Shown: piece after piece, positions 8,320 through 17,640 of the stretch | Layout of the letters: every line of letters begins with the position of its first letter | Position numbering within the stretch: position 1 is the first letter of the stretch | DNA from: Bradyrhizobium barranii subsp. apii | GTDB lineage: Bacteria; Pseudomonadota; Alphaproteobacteria; Rhizobiales; Xanthobacteraceae | NCBI RefSeq assembly: GCF_011516635.5 | Contig: NZ_CP096255.1 | Coordinates: 6,260,501 to 6,324,500, forward strand | Direction: 5' to 3' | DNA length: 64,000 bases | The notes under the pieces: generated by a model | Told to the model about the DNA's origin: nothing | The model's database searches: none | What the model saw: the letters and a program-made list of their open reading frames with translations, nothing else | Made by a program: the position numbers and the translations under genes

Positions 8320-9696
8320 TCAGCTTTGGCCAACCGGGTGCGCGGCTCCCTCCGCCAGCCGAAACCGCAGCGTGAACTCCGCGCCGCCGCCAGGAAGATT
8401 TTCCACCGCCACCGTCGCGGCATGATCGTCCGCGACCCCGCGCACGATCGAGAGCCCGAGGCCCGCGCCGTCGCTGCGCTGGCGGTCGGCGCGCCAGAAG
8501 CGCTGGAAGATCAGCTCGCGCTCGGTCTCCGCGATGCCGGGGCCGCAATCGCGCACGCGCACCGAACCGTCCTCGCGCACCTCGACATCGACGGCGGTAT
8601 CCTTCGCCGTGAACTTGATGGCATTTTCGGCGAGGTTGAAGATCGCGCGCTGGAGCATCTCCGCATTGCCGTGGATCAGCACCGGCGCGTCGGCGCCCTT
8701 CAGCGCGATGTCCTTGTGCTGCGCGATCGCGAACGGCGCGATGGAGCCGACCACCTCGGCGCAGACGGCGCGCAGGTCCGCGGTCTCGCCGGGATCGAGC
8801 ACCAGGGTATCGAGCTCGGCGATCTCCAGCAGCTGGGCGACGATGCGGCTCATGCCCTCGATGTCGTCATGCAGCGCCTGCCTTGCGGCGCCATCGCCCA
8901 GCGTCTCGATCCGCGTGCGCAGGATCGTGAGCGGCGTGCGCAATTGATGCGCGGCATCCGCCGTGAACTGCCGCTGCACCCGAAAACCGTCCTCGAGCCG
9001 GTCGAGCGCCTGGTTGACGGCGGTGACCAGCGGCATGATCTCGCGCGGGATCTGCTCCGTCGGCAGGCGGATGTCGGTGCGCGCCGGCCCGATATTGCTG
9101 GCCTCCTCCGAGGCCTTCCACAATGGCGCGATGGCGCGGCGGAAGATGATGATGTCGGCGGCGAGCAGGATCAGCAGGATTGGAATGGTGATCCACCCGA
9201 CCCGGCGGAAGAAGTTCGAGATGATGTCGTCGATGATGACGTCGCGATGCGCCAGATCCTCGGCGACGCGGATGCGCACGATCTTGCCGTCGATGATGCG
9301 GGTGACGCCGGCGCCGGAAATCGTCTCGGAAAGTGTCGGCGGCGCCGACGCTGCCGCTCCCGTTTTGCGGCGGGACGAAAACAGCAAACGGCCGTCGGCA
9401 TCGCGGATATCGTAGAGATAGCGGCCGTAGGCTTCCGAATAGAGGCCCCGCAGGCTGTCCGGCAGGTTGAACGTCAGCAGGCCGTCCGGCGCCGCGACAA
9501 TGCGCTCGGCCAGCACCTCGGCCTGCGCCCGCATGGCTTCGCGGTGCAGCTGGTCGACTTCGGAATTGAGCAGCCAGAACAGCACCAGCGGCAGGAAGAT
9601 CGCGACGACCGCGACCGCCACGATGTGCATGAACACGATGCGCCAGATCAACGATTTGAATGTCGGCGATCTGCCATAGGCCCCGGCGGCCGCCAC
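8320..9696 (-). CDS. Sensor histidine kinase, TctE/QseC-like
   Basis: Inner-membrane kinase, 458 residues. Two membrane segments (about residues 17-40 and 165-185) flank a periplasmic sensor region; then a HAMP linker, a HisKA domain with QFTADAAHQLRTPLTIL (His ~245) and a HATPase domain with N-box NLAENAIKF and DCGPGIA / GAGLGLSIV glycine boxes. Order and lengths match TctE-type kinases that control tricarboxylate uptake. Start is GTG at 9694-9696 with a GGAG ribosome site inside the end of the response regulator gene, so the pair is coupled. Confidence 0.9.
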   Translation of the reverse strand: MAAAGAYGRSPTFKSLIWRIVFMHIVAVAVVAIFLPLVLFWLLNSEVDQLHREAMRAQAEVLAERIVAAPDGLLTFNLPDSLRGLYSEAYGRYLYDIRDADGRLLFSSRRKTGAAASAPPTLSETISGAGVTRIIDGKIVRIRVAEDLAHRDVIIDDIISNFFRRVGWITIPILLILLAADIIIFRRAIAPLWKASEEASNIGPARTDIRLPTEQIPREIMPLVTAVNQALDRLEDGFRVQRQFTADAAHQLRTPLTILRTRIETLGDGAARQALHDDIEGMSRIVAQLLEIAELDTLVLDPGETADLRAVCAEVVGSIAPFAIAQHKDIALKGADAPVLIHGNAEMLQRAIFNLAENAIKFTAKDTAVDVEVREDGSVRVRDCGPGIAETERELIFQRFWRADRQRSDGAGLGLSIVRGVADDHAATVAVENLPGGGAEFTLRFRLAEGAAHPVGQS

Positions 9697-9697
9697 G

Positions 9698-10372
9698 CTA
9701 TTTCTCCTCGGACATGAGATAGCCGACGCCGCGGATGGTGTGGATCACGATCTTGGCGCCGTGCTCGGTGAGCTGCTTGCGCAGCCGCGAGACGTAGACC
9801 TCGACCGCGTTGGAGGCGACCTCGCCTTCGAGCCCGAAGATGTGGTCCTCGACGTTCTTCTTCGGCACCACCCGCCCCTGCCGGCGCAGCAGGATTTCCA
9901 GCACCGAGGTCTCGCGCGCGGATATGATCCGCGGCTGGTCGTCGACGAAGATCTGGCGGCTTTCGGTGTCGTAGACGAGGTTCGCGAGGCGCAACGAGCG
10001 GCCGAGCAGCTGGCCGGGCCGGCGCAGGATCGCCTCCAGCCGCGCCACCAGCTCCTCCATGGCGAACGGCTTTGCGAGATAGTCGTCGGCGCCGCTGCGC
10101 AGGCCGCTGACGCGGTCCTGCAGGCCGCCGCGCGCGGTCAGCACCAGCACCGGCAGCGGCTCCATCTGCCGCCGAAGCTCGCGCAGCACCGACAGGCCGT
10201 CGCCGTCGGGCAAGCCGAGGTCGAGGATCATCGCAGCGTAGCTGACGCTGCTGACCGCCTCGCGCGCCTCGGCCGCGGTGCTCACGATGTCGCTCTGGTA
10301 GCCGGCGGCCGACAGCCCGGCGGCAACGAGCCGCGACAGCTCGACATTGTCCTCGACGATCAGAAGGCGCAT
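9698..10372 (-). CDS. OmpR/PhoB-family response regulator, TctD-like
   Basis: 224-residue regulator: receiver domain (residues 1-115; phosphoacceptor Asp in ILDLGLPDGDG near 51, Lys in YLAKPF near 102) and a winged-helix DNA-binding domain (residues ~125-220, ending TIRGVGYLMSEEK). It directly precedes and overlaps the translation region of the kinase. TctD-like systems usually activate tripartite tricarboxylate or related uptake genes; here the adjacent TRAP permeases (4.7-6.9 kb) are possible targets, but that is inference. Confidence 0.92.
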   Translation of the reverse strand: MRLLIVEDNVELSRLVAAGLSAAGYQSDIVSTAAEAREAVSSVSYAAMILDLGLPDGDGLSVLRELRRQMEPLPVLVLTARGGLQDRVSGLRSGADDYLAKPFAMEELVARLEAILRRPGQLLGRSLRLANLVYDTESRQIFVDDQPRIISARETSVLEILLRRQGRVVPKKNVEDHIFGLEGEVASNAVEVYVSRLRKQLTEHGAKIVIHTIRGVGYLMSEEK

Positions 10373-10533
10373 CGCAGTCCCGCCGGATGTTCCGGTGCAA
10401 TCACGGCTCGCGCCGCATCTTGGCTCTCTTCCACCATTCCGGCCGCCTCGGCCAGCGAAAAAGCGCGTGGCAGGCTCGCCCGCGCCCCCTGTCAGGTTCG
10501 TGTAAGCCGATCTGGGCGCGTTCCCATGATGGT

Positions 10534-11595
10534 TTACTCGATCACCTCATCCGCGCCGGCAATGACTGCTGCGGAGAACGGATGGCCGAGCAGTTTCGCT
10601 GCCTTCAAATTGACAACGAGCTCCACCTTCGTGACGAGCTGAACCGGAAGATCGGAAGGCTTCTCGCCCGACAGAATGCGTCCGGCATAGATACCCGCGC
10701 GACGGTGCGACTGCATGAAATCTCCCCCATAGCTCATCAAACCTCCAGCCACGGGAAAGTCTCGGGTCTGCGTGATTGCGGGCAATTGATATTTCATCGC
10801 GAGAGCCGCCAGCCGGGCACTGCGAAATGCAAAATAGGGGTCGGAGGTAAACACAACTCCGCCTGGCCCGTCCCTGGCAACGGCCGCGAACACGGATTCA
10901 AATTCATCCTCCTTGCTTGCGCTATAGATCTGCAGTTGAACCCGCAGGGTTTCTGCGGCCGCCTGAAGCTTCTGCAATTGTGAGGGTGCGGTCGGACTTG
11001 TCGGGTTGGCGACCACCGCCAATCTGGTCGCCGTGGGCAACAGGTCGCGCATCAGCTCAAGCCGCTTTGGCGACACATCGACGCTCAGGCTCGATACCCC
11101 CGTGATATTTCCGCCCGGCCGCGACAGGCTGTCCACCACGCGTAGCTGAACGGGGTCGCCGCCCATCTCGAACACGATGGTCTTGGTCGTACCCGTACCC
11201 TTCGCGGCAAGTGCCACGGGAGCCCCGCCAGGAGCCACGATCAGGTCTACATTTCTGGCGACCAATTCGGCAGCCAGGGCTGGCAATCGAGAATATTGTC
11301 CGGCGGCCCACTGAAAGTCGATCGCCACATTGCGCCCCTCGACGAAGCCGGCTTCCTCCAGTCCCTGTCGGAAAGCCTCAAGTCGACTGCCAAAGAGCTC
11401 GGGTGACTCCGGGCAAAGATATCCGATGACCGGCATGGAGGGCTTCTGCCCATACGAGACGGTCGTCCACGTCGCGGCGCCTGCCATCCAAAGAAGAAAA
11501 TCACGCCGTCTGGCGCGTCTGCGTAGCGTTGCTGCTTCAGAGTTGGCGCACCTCATGCCCACGGACCCGCTGCCGTCAGCCGTTTGCCGGAGCAT
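10534..11595 (-). CDS. ABC-type substrate-binding protein (PF04392-like)
   Basis: Periplasmic binding protein of the ABC_sub_bind family, about 353 residues. The N-terminus has a twin-arginine-like export signal (RRRARRRDFLLWMAGAATW). Family segments: IGYLCPE near the mature start, FRQGLEEAGFVEGRNVAIDFQWA, AAELVARNVDLIVAPG, SRPGGNITGVS and the C-terminal VVNLKAAKLLGH. No permease or ATPase gene is next to it. It lies 23 bp downstream of the cyclase gene on the same strand, so they may be co-transcribed. Start uncertain: 11595 or the in-frame ATG at 11556. Confidence 0.85.
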   Translation of the reverse strand: MLRQTADGSGSVGMRCANSEAATLRRRARRRDFLLWMAGAATWTTVSYGQKPSMPVIGYLCPESPELFGSRLEAFRQGLEEAGFVEGRNVAIDFQWAAGQYSRLPALAAELVARNVDLIVAPGGAPVALAAKGTGTTKTIVFEMGGDPVQLRVVDSLSRPGGNITGVSSLSVDVSPKRLELMRDLLPTATRLAVVANPTSPTAPSQLQKLQAAAETLRVQLQIYSASKEDEFESVFAAVARDGPGGVVFTSDPYFAFRSARLAALAMKYQLPAITQTRDFPVAGGLMSYGGDFMQSHRRAGIYAGRILSGEKPSDLPVQLVTKVELVVNLKAAKLLGHPFSAAVIAGADEVIE

Positions 11596-11618
11596 AGCCC
11601 CGGATACGCGGACAGTCT

Positions 11619-13382
11619 CTAGCGGATTGTGCCGGGCATCCCGCGGCCAGTCGGCTCGAGAGCCTCGAAGGATATTCCGAAGACTGGAATGGCTTCGTCA
11701 AATCCTTTGATCTCGCGGCCCCCGAGATCCTCAACGGGCCGCCTGCCCTTGACGTCGGCGGCGACTTTGGCGTCGATCAGGATTTCCTTGTCTGCGGCAG
11801 ATCCGCACAGCCGGGCCGCAAGATTCACGACGCTTCCAATGGCGGTGTAGTCGAGCCGGTCCTCGTATCCGATCCGGCCGACAGTCGCCGGCCCGCTGGC
11901 AAGGCCGATTCCGAAACCAATGTGGTAGCCACGCGATCGCCAGCCGGCGATGAGGGCTTGCACGTTCGTCTGCATGTCGATGGCGAGATCGATGGCTCTC
12001 AATGCAGGCTCTTCGACCGGGACAGGTGCGTTCACCAGCACCATCAGTCCGTCTCCGGAGAAATTGATCAGCGTTGCCTCGAATTTCGTGATGACCCTGC
12101 CAAGGCTTTCATAGTATTCCGACAATACGCTCATGACGTCCTCGGGCGCGGCGCCTGCTGAAAACGCGGTGAACCCCCTCAAATCGCAGAAGACAACGAC
12201 GACTTCCGTACGGCGGCCGTCCAGCACGCTGTCATCGCCAGCTCGATCGACGAGATCGGCGACCTGGGGGGCAAGGAACCGCTTGAGCTTGGCGATGCGC
12301 TCCTGGTGCTGCTGCGCCAGCGCCAGCTCGGACGCCATTCTGTTGAAACTGTTTGCAAGACGCTGGAACTCGTCCCCGGTGTGGATCGAGATGCGGTGGT
12401 CAAAGGACCCGGCACCAATCCTCTCCGTGCCCTCCTCGAGCAGCTTGATCGGCTCCGTCATCCGGTGCGCCAATGCATAGGCAAGAATGCCTGCGAGCAT
12501 GGTGCTGATTGCGAGAAGCATTGCCGTCCGCCACAGGGCGGAATAGATCGGCGCGTAAGCTTCGGATAGCGGCTGCACGACTACGACCGTCCAGTCGGGG
12601 CCCTGTACGGGAGCAGCGCTGGCGGCAACATAGTGTCCTTGCGCATCCCGGCTCGTTGCGAAGCCCGCTTTCGACCCTATCGCGTCCCGCACAGCCCGAA
12701 ATGGCTTGGAGGTTGCTTCCTCCGCCCCGCGGAGCACGAGGCTGATGTCGGGATGGGCGATCAGGCGACCCGATCGGTCCAGGACGAAGGCGGAGCCGGT
12801 CTTTCCGACCTTGATCGCCGAGATCACATCCCAAATCAGCTTGAGGTTCACTTCGGCTATGACTGCGCCGACAGCCGGCCGGTTGCCGGCAATCCCGACC
12901 GTCAAATACGGTTCGGAGCCTCGATTGTAGCTGACGTCGCTGAACCAGATCTGAGCTGCGCGGGCACCAACCAGGGCGGGATCGGCTGATCGGTCCGTGC
13001 GGCTCTCGATACGATTGAGGCCGATCCGCGAGATGTAGAGACGCTCCAGGCCATTGCCGTCGAGGAGTGTGAGACTGACGATGGCGGGCGCTTGTCGAAG
13101 CAGGCGCAACGCGTCGGTCCGCCGGCGTTCGTCGAACTCGTCACTCCATGGAAGCTGAACCAGCCAGCCAAGCTGACTCGTGATGCCGTGGATGAAATCG
13201 TGTATCTCGGCGGCCGCGGATGCGGACTGGAGGCTAAGCCACTGGTCGAGCCTCGCGCGCTGATCGCGATAGCCGAACCACGCCTCAATGACGCCGTTGA
13301 ATGCAAGTGGGATCGCGACAGCCACGAAAAGCGCGAACAGATATTTATGAAAAAGGCCGCGAAACCGATCCTGAGGAATCAT
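11619..13382 (-). CDS. Membrane adenylate/guanylate cyclase with extracellular Cache sensor
   Basis: 587 residues: membrane segment (about 12-32), periplasmic double-Cache-type sensor (about 40-280, with ...VGKTGSAFVLDRSGRLIAHPD), second membrane segment (about 285-310), HAMP linker, then a class III nucleotide cyclase domain (about 395-560; VVVFCDLRGFTAFS with metal-binding Asp and FSGDGLMVLVNAP). Makes cAMP (or cGMP) in response to an external ligand. The neighbouring binding-protein gene downstream may supply or report the ligand (inference). Start ATG at 13382. Confidence 0.92.
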   Translation of the reverse strand: MIPQDRFRGLFHKYLFALFVAVAIPLAFNGVIEAWFGYRDQRARLDQWLSLQSASAAAEIHDFIHGITSQLGWLVQLPWSDEFDERRRTDALRLLRQAPAIVSLTLLDGNGLERLYISRIGLNRIESRTDRSADPALVGARAAQIWFSDVSYNRGSEPYLTVGIAGNRPAVGAVIAEVNLKLIWDVISAIKVGKTGSAFVLDRSGRLIAHPDISLVLRGAEEATSKPFRAVRDAIGSKAGFATSRDAQGHYVAASAAPVQGPDWTVVVVQPLSEAYAPIYSALWRTAMLLAISTMLAGILAYALAHRMTEPIKLLEEGTERIGAGSFDHRISIHTGDEFQRLANSFNRMASELALAQQHQERIAKLKRFLAPQVADLVDRAGDDSVLDGRRTEVVVVFCDLRGFTAFSAGAAPEDVMSVLSEYYESLGRVITKFEATLINFSGDGLMVLVNAPVPVEEPALRAIDLAIDMQTNVQALIAGWRSRGYHIGFGIGLASGPATVGRIGYEDRLDYTAIGSVVNLAARLCGSAADKEILIDAKVAADVKGRRPVEDLGGREIKGFDEAIPVFGISFEALEPTGRGMPGTIR

Positions 13383-13846
13383 GATCCGGTCTCCTGATAA
13401 TCACATAAATACAATGACCCAGAATAACATGTCGCTCCGCCGTCGGGTGGAGTTCATTCGAACCCGAGCGCACCGGTGCACCCTTCGCGCTTTCTAGGGC
13501 GGACCAGCAACGCGGTCCGGCGACAAATTGGCGCCATGGCTGAATTGTCGGCCGATGTCAGCCTCCGGCTGACTGGCCTTCGCGCCGCACGCCGGCTTTT
13601 GACCACCCTGAACGGGCGTTGCTGCCGGGCAGACGTAGCATGCGCCGCAGCCACGTTGATCTAGGTCAAGCATCACCCCCGCCTTTGGCCTCACGTCATG
13701 TTCAGCCCATTTCAGGCGGTGACGTCGCCTTTCAGTTCGCTGGCGCCCGGCAATTTCCAGCTCGGCGTCGCATTCTTCCAGTGGCCTCCTCTCCCTCCTG
13801 ATCCTGCAGCAGGCTTATTGGGGGTTCGTCGACGAGGACCTTGCTC
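13383..13846. other. 464-bp region without a recognisable gene
   Basis: Lies between the divergent cyclase gene and the broken HD-domain gene. Short open frames exist on both strands but none has family features. It probably carries the promoters of both flanking genes. Confidence 0.4.
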
Positions 13847-14703
13847 ATGATAACAATTCCGGAACTGACGTCCCAGGCGCTCGGTGCGTTCCTCATCTCG
13901 GAGACAAAAGGCCGCTTCGGCTCATCGCATGCCAGCTTGCCGGAATTGCTCCTTACGCTGCGAAGCTGGCCCTGGAATGTATCGGCAACAGCGATGCATT
14001 GTATCACAACGTGGAGCACACCCTGTTGGTCACGCTGGTGGGGCACGACATCCTGATCGGCCGCTCACTTCTGAGGCAAACCACGGCCAGCGATTACGCT
14101 CACTTTATCCTGGCCTGTCTGATCCACGACATCGGCTACGTTCGGGGCGTCATCTACGGAGACCAGGAGGGCGCCTATGTCGTTGATGGTACCGGCCGAA
14201 CGGTTGAGTTGCCGGTCGGCTCCTCCGATGCAGCGCTTGCGCCCTATCACGTCGATCGTTCAAAATTGTTCGCGGTGGAGCGCCTCGACGCTGTCGACCA
14301 GATCGACGCCGCGCGCGTTGCCCAAGCCATCGAATATACCCGCTTTCCCTATACAGACGCACCAACGAGCGAACTCAAGGATGATCTGGACGAGGAAGAA
14401 GGTTTGTTGCTGCGCGCCGCTGATCTGATCGGCCAGCTCGGCGATCCGAACTACATGAAGAAATCAAATGCGCTCTTCTATGAATTCGAAGAGATAGGGC
14501 TCAACAAATCGCTCGGATACGCCACACCCGCGGACGTGGTGCACAAATATCCGCAGTTCTACTGGACCAAGGTCGCACCGCAAGTCCCAACGGCGATCCG
14601 TTATCTGAACGTAACGTCGAGCGGAAGACAATGGATCAGCAACCTGTATGGCAATGTCTTCCGCGCCGAGCGAGAGGTCAGACTATCTGGCCCGCAGCTG
14701 TAG
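13847..14703 (+). pseudogene. HD-domain metal-dependent phosphohydrolase, frameshifted near its N-terminus
   Basis: The main part, read from about 13940 to 14703, contains an HD-type motif (YHNVEHT...H.LIHDIGY) of a metal-dependent phosphohydrolase. It has no ATG, GTG or TTG upstream until a TTG at 13999, in the middle of the motif. A good N-terminus (MITIPELTSQALGAF, ATG 13847) lies in the +2 frame. Reading frame 2 to about 13940-13950 and then frame 1 (PYAAKLALECIGNSDALYHNVEH) gives a continuous protein, as expected from a one-base deletion there. Native substrate unknown. Could also be a sequencing error. Confidence 0.7.
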
Positions 14704-15000
14704 ATCGGTGGTCTTGGACGGATTCGAGGCTCCGGTTTTGGAGCTTGAATCACGTCTCGGGCAGCGCCACCAATCCGCAATGGCTGGTCGCGGTCCGGCC
14801 AATGCTCTGAATTTACTTCCGCTTCCGGCGGCATAACGGACATCGCCGGACTTGCTGCTGGTCTGGCCCTGTCGCGAATGACCGAAGGCGACGTTTCGGA
14901 CCTGTGGGCACCGTCTTGATTTAGATCAATAGAAGCCTTGCGGCATTGTGTCCCGAGTAGGCGCCCACAGGGTTCTGACGTCTCCAAGAGGGAGCTTCCA
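14704..15000. other. Intergenic region upstream of arylsulfatase
   Basis: No gene recognised in these 297 bases. A GAGGGAG ribosome site lies just before the ATG at 15001. I see no clear regulatory motif. Confidence 0.4.
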
Positions 15001-17547
15001 ATGACCCGTGCCCGCCAGGATGACGATAGCTCAAAGCCAGAAAGCCGCAACCGCCGCAACTTGCTGCTTTGCGGCACCACACTCACCGCCGCTTATTTGC
15101 TGTGCGCGCTGGGAACAACCAGCCTCGCGCAACAAACCACCGGCACGCCGGGTTCACCCAGCGCCACGACGACGATAGATGGAAAGTATCTCCCGCCGCC
15201 GCCGCCGAAGTTCGGCGGCGAGATCAACCTTGGGGCCAGCCAGTCGAAACCGTATTGGCCTGCGCAAGTAGTGCCGCCCAAGGGTGCGCCCAACGTGCTC
15301 CTGATCATGACAGACGATCAAGGCTATGGAGTTTCGGGGACCTTCGGCGGCGTCATCCCAACTCCTGCAATGGATCGCATCGCGAACGCCGGACTGCGTT
15401 ACACGCAGTTCCACTCAACTGCTCTCTGCTCACCGACGCGGGCAGCGCTGATCACGGGCCGCAACCATCACTCGGTGGGCTTCGGCGTGATCACCGAAAT
15501 GTCCACCGGATACCCGGGGTATGACTCCGTCATCGGGCCGGAGAGTGCCACCATCGGCACGATCCTGAGGGAGAACGGCTACACGACGGCGTGGATCGGC
15601 AAGAACCACAACACTCCCAGCTATCAACTGAGCTTGGCAGGACCTTTTGATCAATGGCCGAACGGGATGGGGTTCGATCACTTCTATGGCTTCATGGGCG
15701 GCGAAACTGACCAGTGGACGCCGTTTCTCTTCCGCGACCAGACGCAAGTCTTTCCGTGGGTAGGACGCCCCGGCTACAACCTCACCACCGACATGGCGGA
15801 CGATGCGATCAACTACATGAGGGGGTTGAACAACGCCGCGCCAGACAAGCCGTTCTTCATCTATTACGTGCCCGGCGGCTCGCACGCACCGCACCAGCCT
15901 ACGCCAGAGTGGATCAAGAAGATCAGCGACATGCACTTGTTCGATCAGGGCTGGGAAAAGCTGCGCGAGACAATCTTCGCCAACCAGAAACGGCTCGGTG
16001 TAATTCCGGCGAATACCCAGCTCACACCGTGGCCGGATGGCCAGCCAGAATACGGCGGCGCGAAGCTACAAAAATGGGACACGCTCAGCCCCGACGAGAA
16101 CAAGCTTTTCATTCGCCAGGCGGACGTTTTTGCAGCCTACACGGCCTACACCGACCATGAAATCGGCAGGGTCATTCAGGAAGTCGAAGACCAGGGCAAG
16201 CTCGACAACACACTCATCATCTACATCAGCGGCGACAACGGCAACAGCGCCGAAGGCTCCATCCTCGGCACCCCGAACGAAATGGCCGCGATCCAAGGCG
16301 TCAACATTCCAGTCGCGGAGCAATTGAAATTCTACGACGTTTGGGGTTCGGCCCAAACCACGCCGCACTTTGCGGTGGCCTGGACCTGGGCTTTTGACAC
16401 ACCATTCAAATGGACCAAGCAGGTCGCGTCGCACTTCGGCGGCACCCGTCAAGGCATGGCCATCTCATGGCCCGGTCACATCAACGAGGTGGGCGGCATC
16501 CGCACGCAGTTTCATCACATGATCGACATCGTGCCGACGATCCTCGAAGCCACCGGCATTCCAGCGCCGGTGATGGTCAACGGCGTTGCTCAGAAGCCGA
16601 TCGAAGGCGTGAGCATGTCCTACACCTTCGACAAAGCAAACGCGAACGCCCCTTCGACCCGCAGCACGCAATATTTCGAGATGGTCGGCAACCGGGCGAT
16701 CTACCACGACGGCTGGCTCGCCGCCACCACGCCGCCCGAGCCGCCGTGGGATCTGGGCTTCGGCAAGTTTCCCGATGTCGTCAACGGCTACACCTGGGAG
16801 CTTTACAATCTCGCCGAGGATTATTCGGAGAACAACGACCTCGCGGCCAAGATGCCGGACAGGCTGCGCGACATGAAGGAACTGTTTCTGGTCACGGCGC
16901 AGAAATACAACGTGTTCCCGCTGGATAACAGCTTCACCGCTCGCGCAGTCACGCCGCGACCGAGCGCGACCGCGGGTCGGACCTTATTCACCTACTCGGG
17001 TGAATCGTCTGGTCTTCCCTACAGCTGCGCCCCCGACATTGCCGGCAAGTCCTACTCCATCACCGCCGAGGTTGAAATTCCGCAGGGAGGCGCAGAAGGC
17101 ATGATCAATACGCTCGGGGGCCGTGGCGGTGGTCATGGTCTCTACTTGCTCAAGGAAAAACCAGTCTTCGTGTACAATTTTTTTAACGTGGAGCGCTTCC
17201 GATGGGAAAGCCCAGCGGCGCTCGCACCGGGTAAGCATACCATCGTGTTTGATTTCAAGTATGACGGCCCCGGTTTTGGCAAGGGCGGCACCGGCGTCCT
17301 GTCGGTGGATGGCAAGGAAGTCGCCAGCAGGACTATCCCGCACACCATTCCGTTCGTCGAAACGATCTACGAGACCTTCGATGTCGGTGTGGACACCCGC
17401 ACTGGCGTGGACGACAAGGACTACCAGCCGCCATTCCGTTTCACCGGCAAGATCGACAAGCTAACGGTCAAGCTGGTCCCGATGAAGGCTGCGGAGGAAA
17501 AGCTTCACCAACAGAAGGTCCAGGAAACGATAAACAAGGCACAGTAA
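15001..17547 (+). CDS. Exported arylsulfatase (type I, formylglycine-dependent)
   Basis: 848-residue sulfatase that hydrolyses sulfate esters. The N-terminus has an Arg-Arg-containing export signal (RRNLLLCGTTLTAAYLLCALG). Metal site DDQGYG near residue 103, then the catalytic motif C-S-P-T-R at about residues 143-147, where the Cys is converted to formylglycine. Further features: GKNHN..., the second metal site SGDNGNSAEG, and a C-terminal ~200-residue beta-rich extension typical of large bacterial arylsulfatases. ATG 15001 preferred over an upstream in-frame start at 14938 because of its ribosome site. Likely sulfur scavenging. Confidence 0.92.
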   Translation: MTRARQDDDSSKPESRNRRNLLLCGTTLTAAYLLCALGTTSLAQQTTGTPGSPSATTTIDGKYLPPPPPKFGGEINLGASQSKPYWPAQVVPPKGAPNVLLIMTDDQGYGVSGTFGGVIPTPAMDRIANAGLRYTQFHSTALCSPTRAALITGRNHHSVGFGVITEMSTGYPGYDSVIGPESATIGTILRENGYTTAWIGKNHNTPSYQLSLAGPFDQWPNGMGFDHFYGFMGGETDQWTPFLFRDQTQVFPWVGRPGYNLTTDMADDAINYMRGLNNAAPDKPFFIYYVPGGSHAPHQPTPEWIKKISDMHLFDQGWEKLRETIFANQKRLGVIPANTQLTPWPDGQPEYGGAKLQKWDTLSPDENKLFIRQADVFAAYTAYTDHEIGRVIQEVEDQGKLDNTLIIYISGDNGNSAEGSILGTPNEMAAIQGVNIPVAEQLKFYDVWGSAQTTPHFAVAWTWAFDTPFKWTKQVASHFGGTRQGMAISWPGHINEVGGIRTQFHHMIDIVPTILEATGIPAPVMVNGVAQKPIEGVSMSYTFDKANANAPSTRSTQYFEMVGNRAIYHDGWLAATTPPEPPWDLGFGKFPDVVNGYTWELYNLAEDYSENNDLAAKMPDRLRDMKELFLVTAQKYNVFPLDNSFTARAVTPRPSATAGRTLFTYSGESSGLPYSCAPDIAGKSYSITAEVEIPQGGAEGMINTLGGRGGGHGLYLLKEKPVFVYNFFNVERFRWESPAALAPGKHTIVFDFKYDGPGFGKGGTGVLSVDGKEVASRTIPHTIPFVETIYETFDVGVDTRTGVDDKDYQPPFRFTGKIDKLTVKLVPMKAAEEKLHQQKVQETINKAQ

Positions 17548-17640
17548 GTCGCTCCGACTTAGCTGCTTGGCACTTCGCTTTTACCGAACTCAAAATTGCG
17601 ACAGTCCGCGCCATCTTTTCTGTGTGATCAGGAGGGAAAC

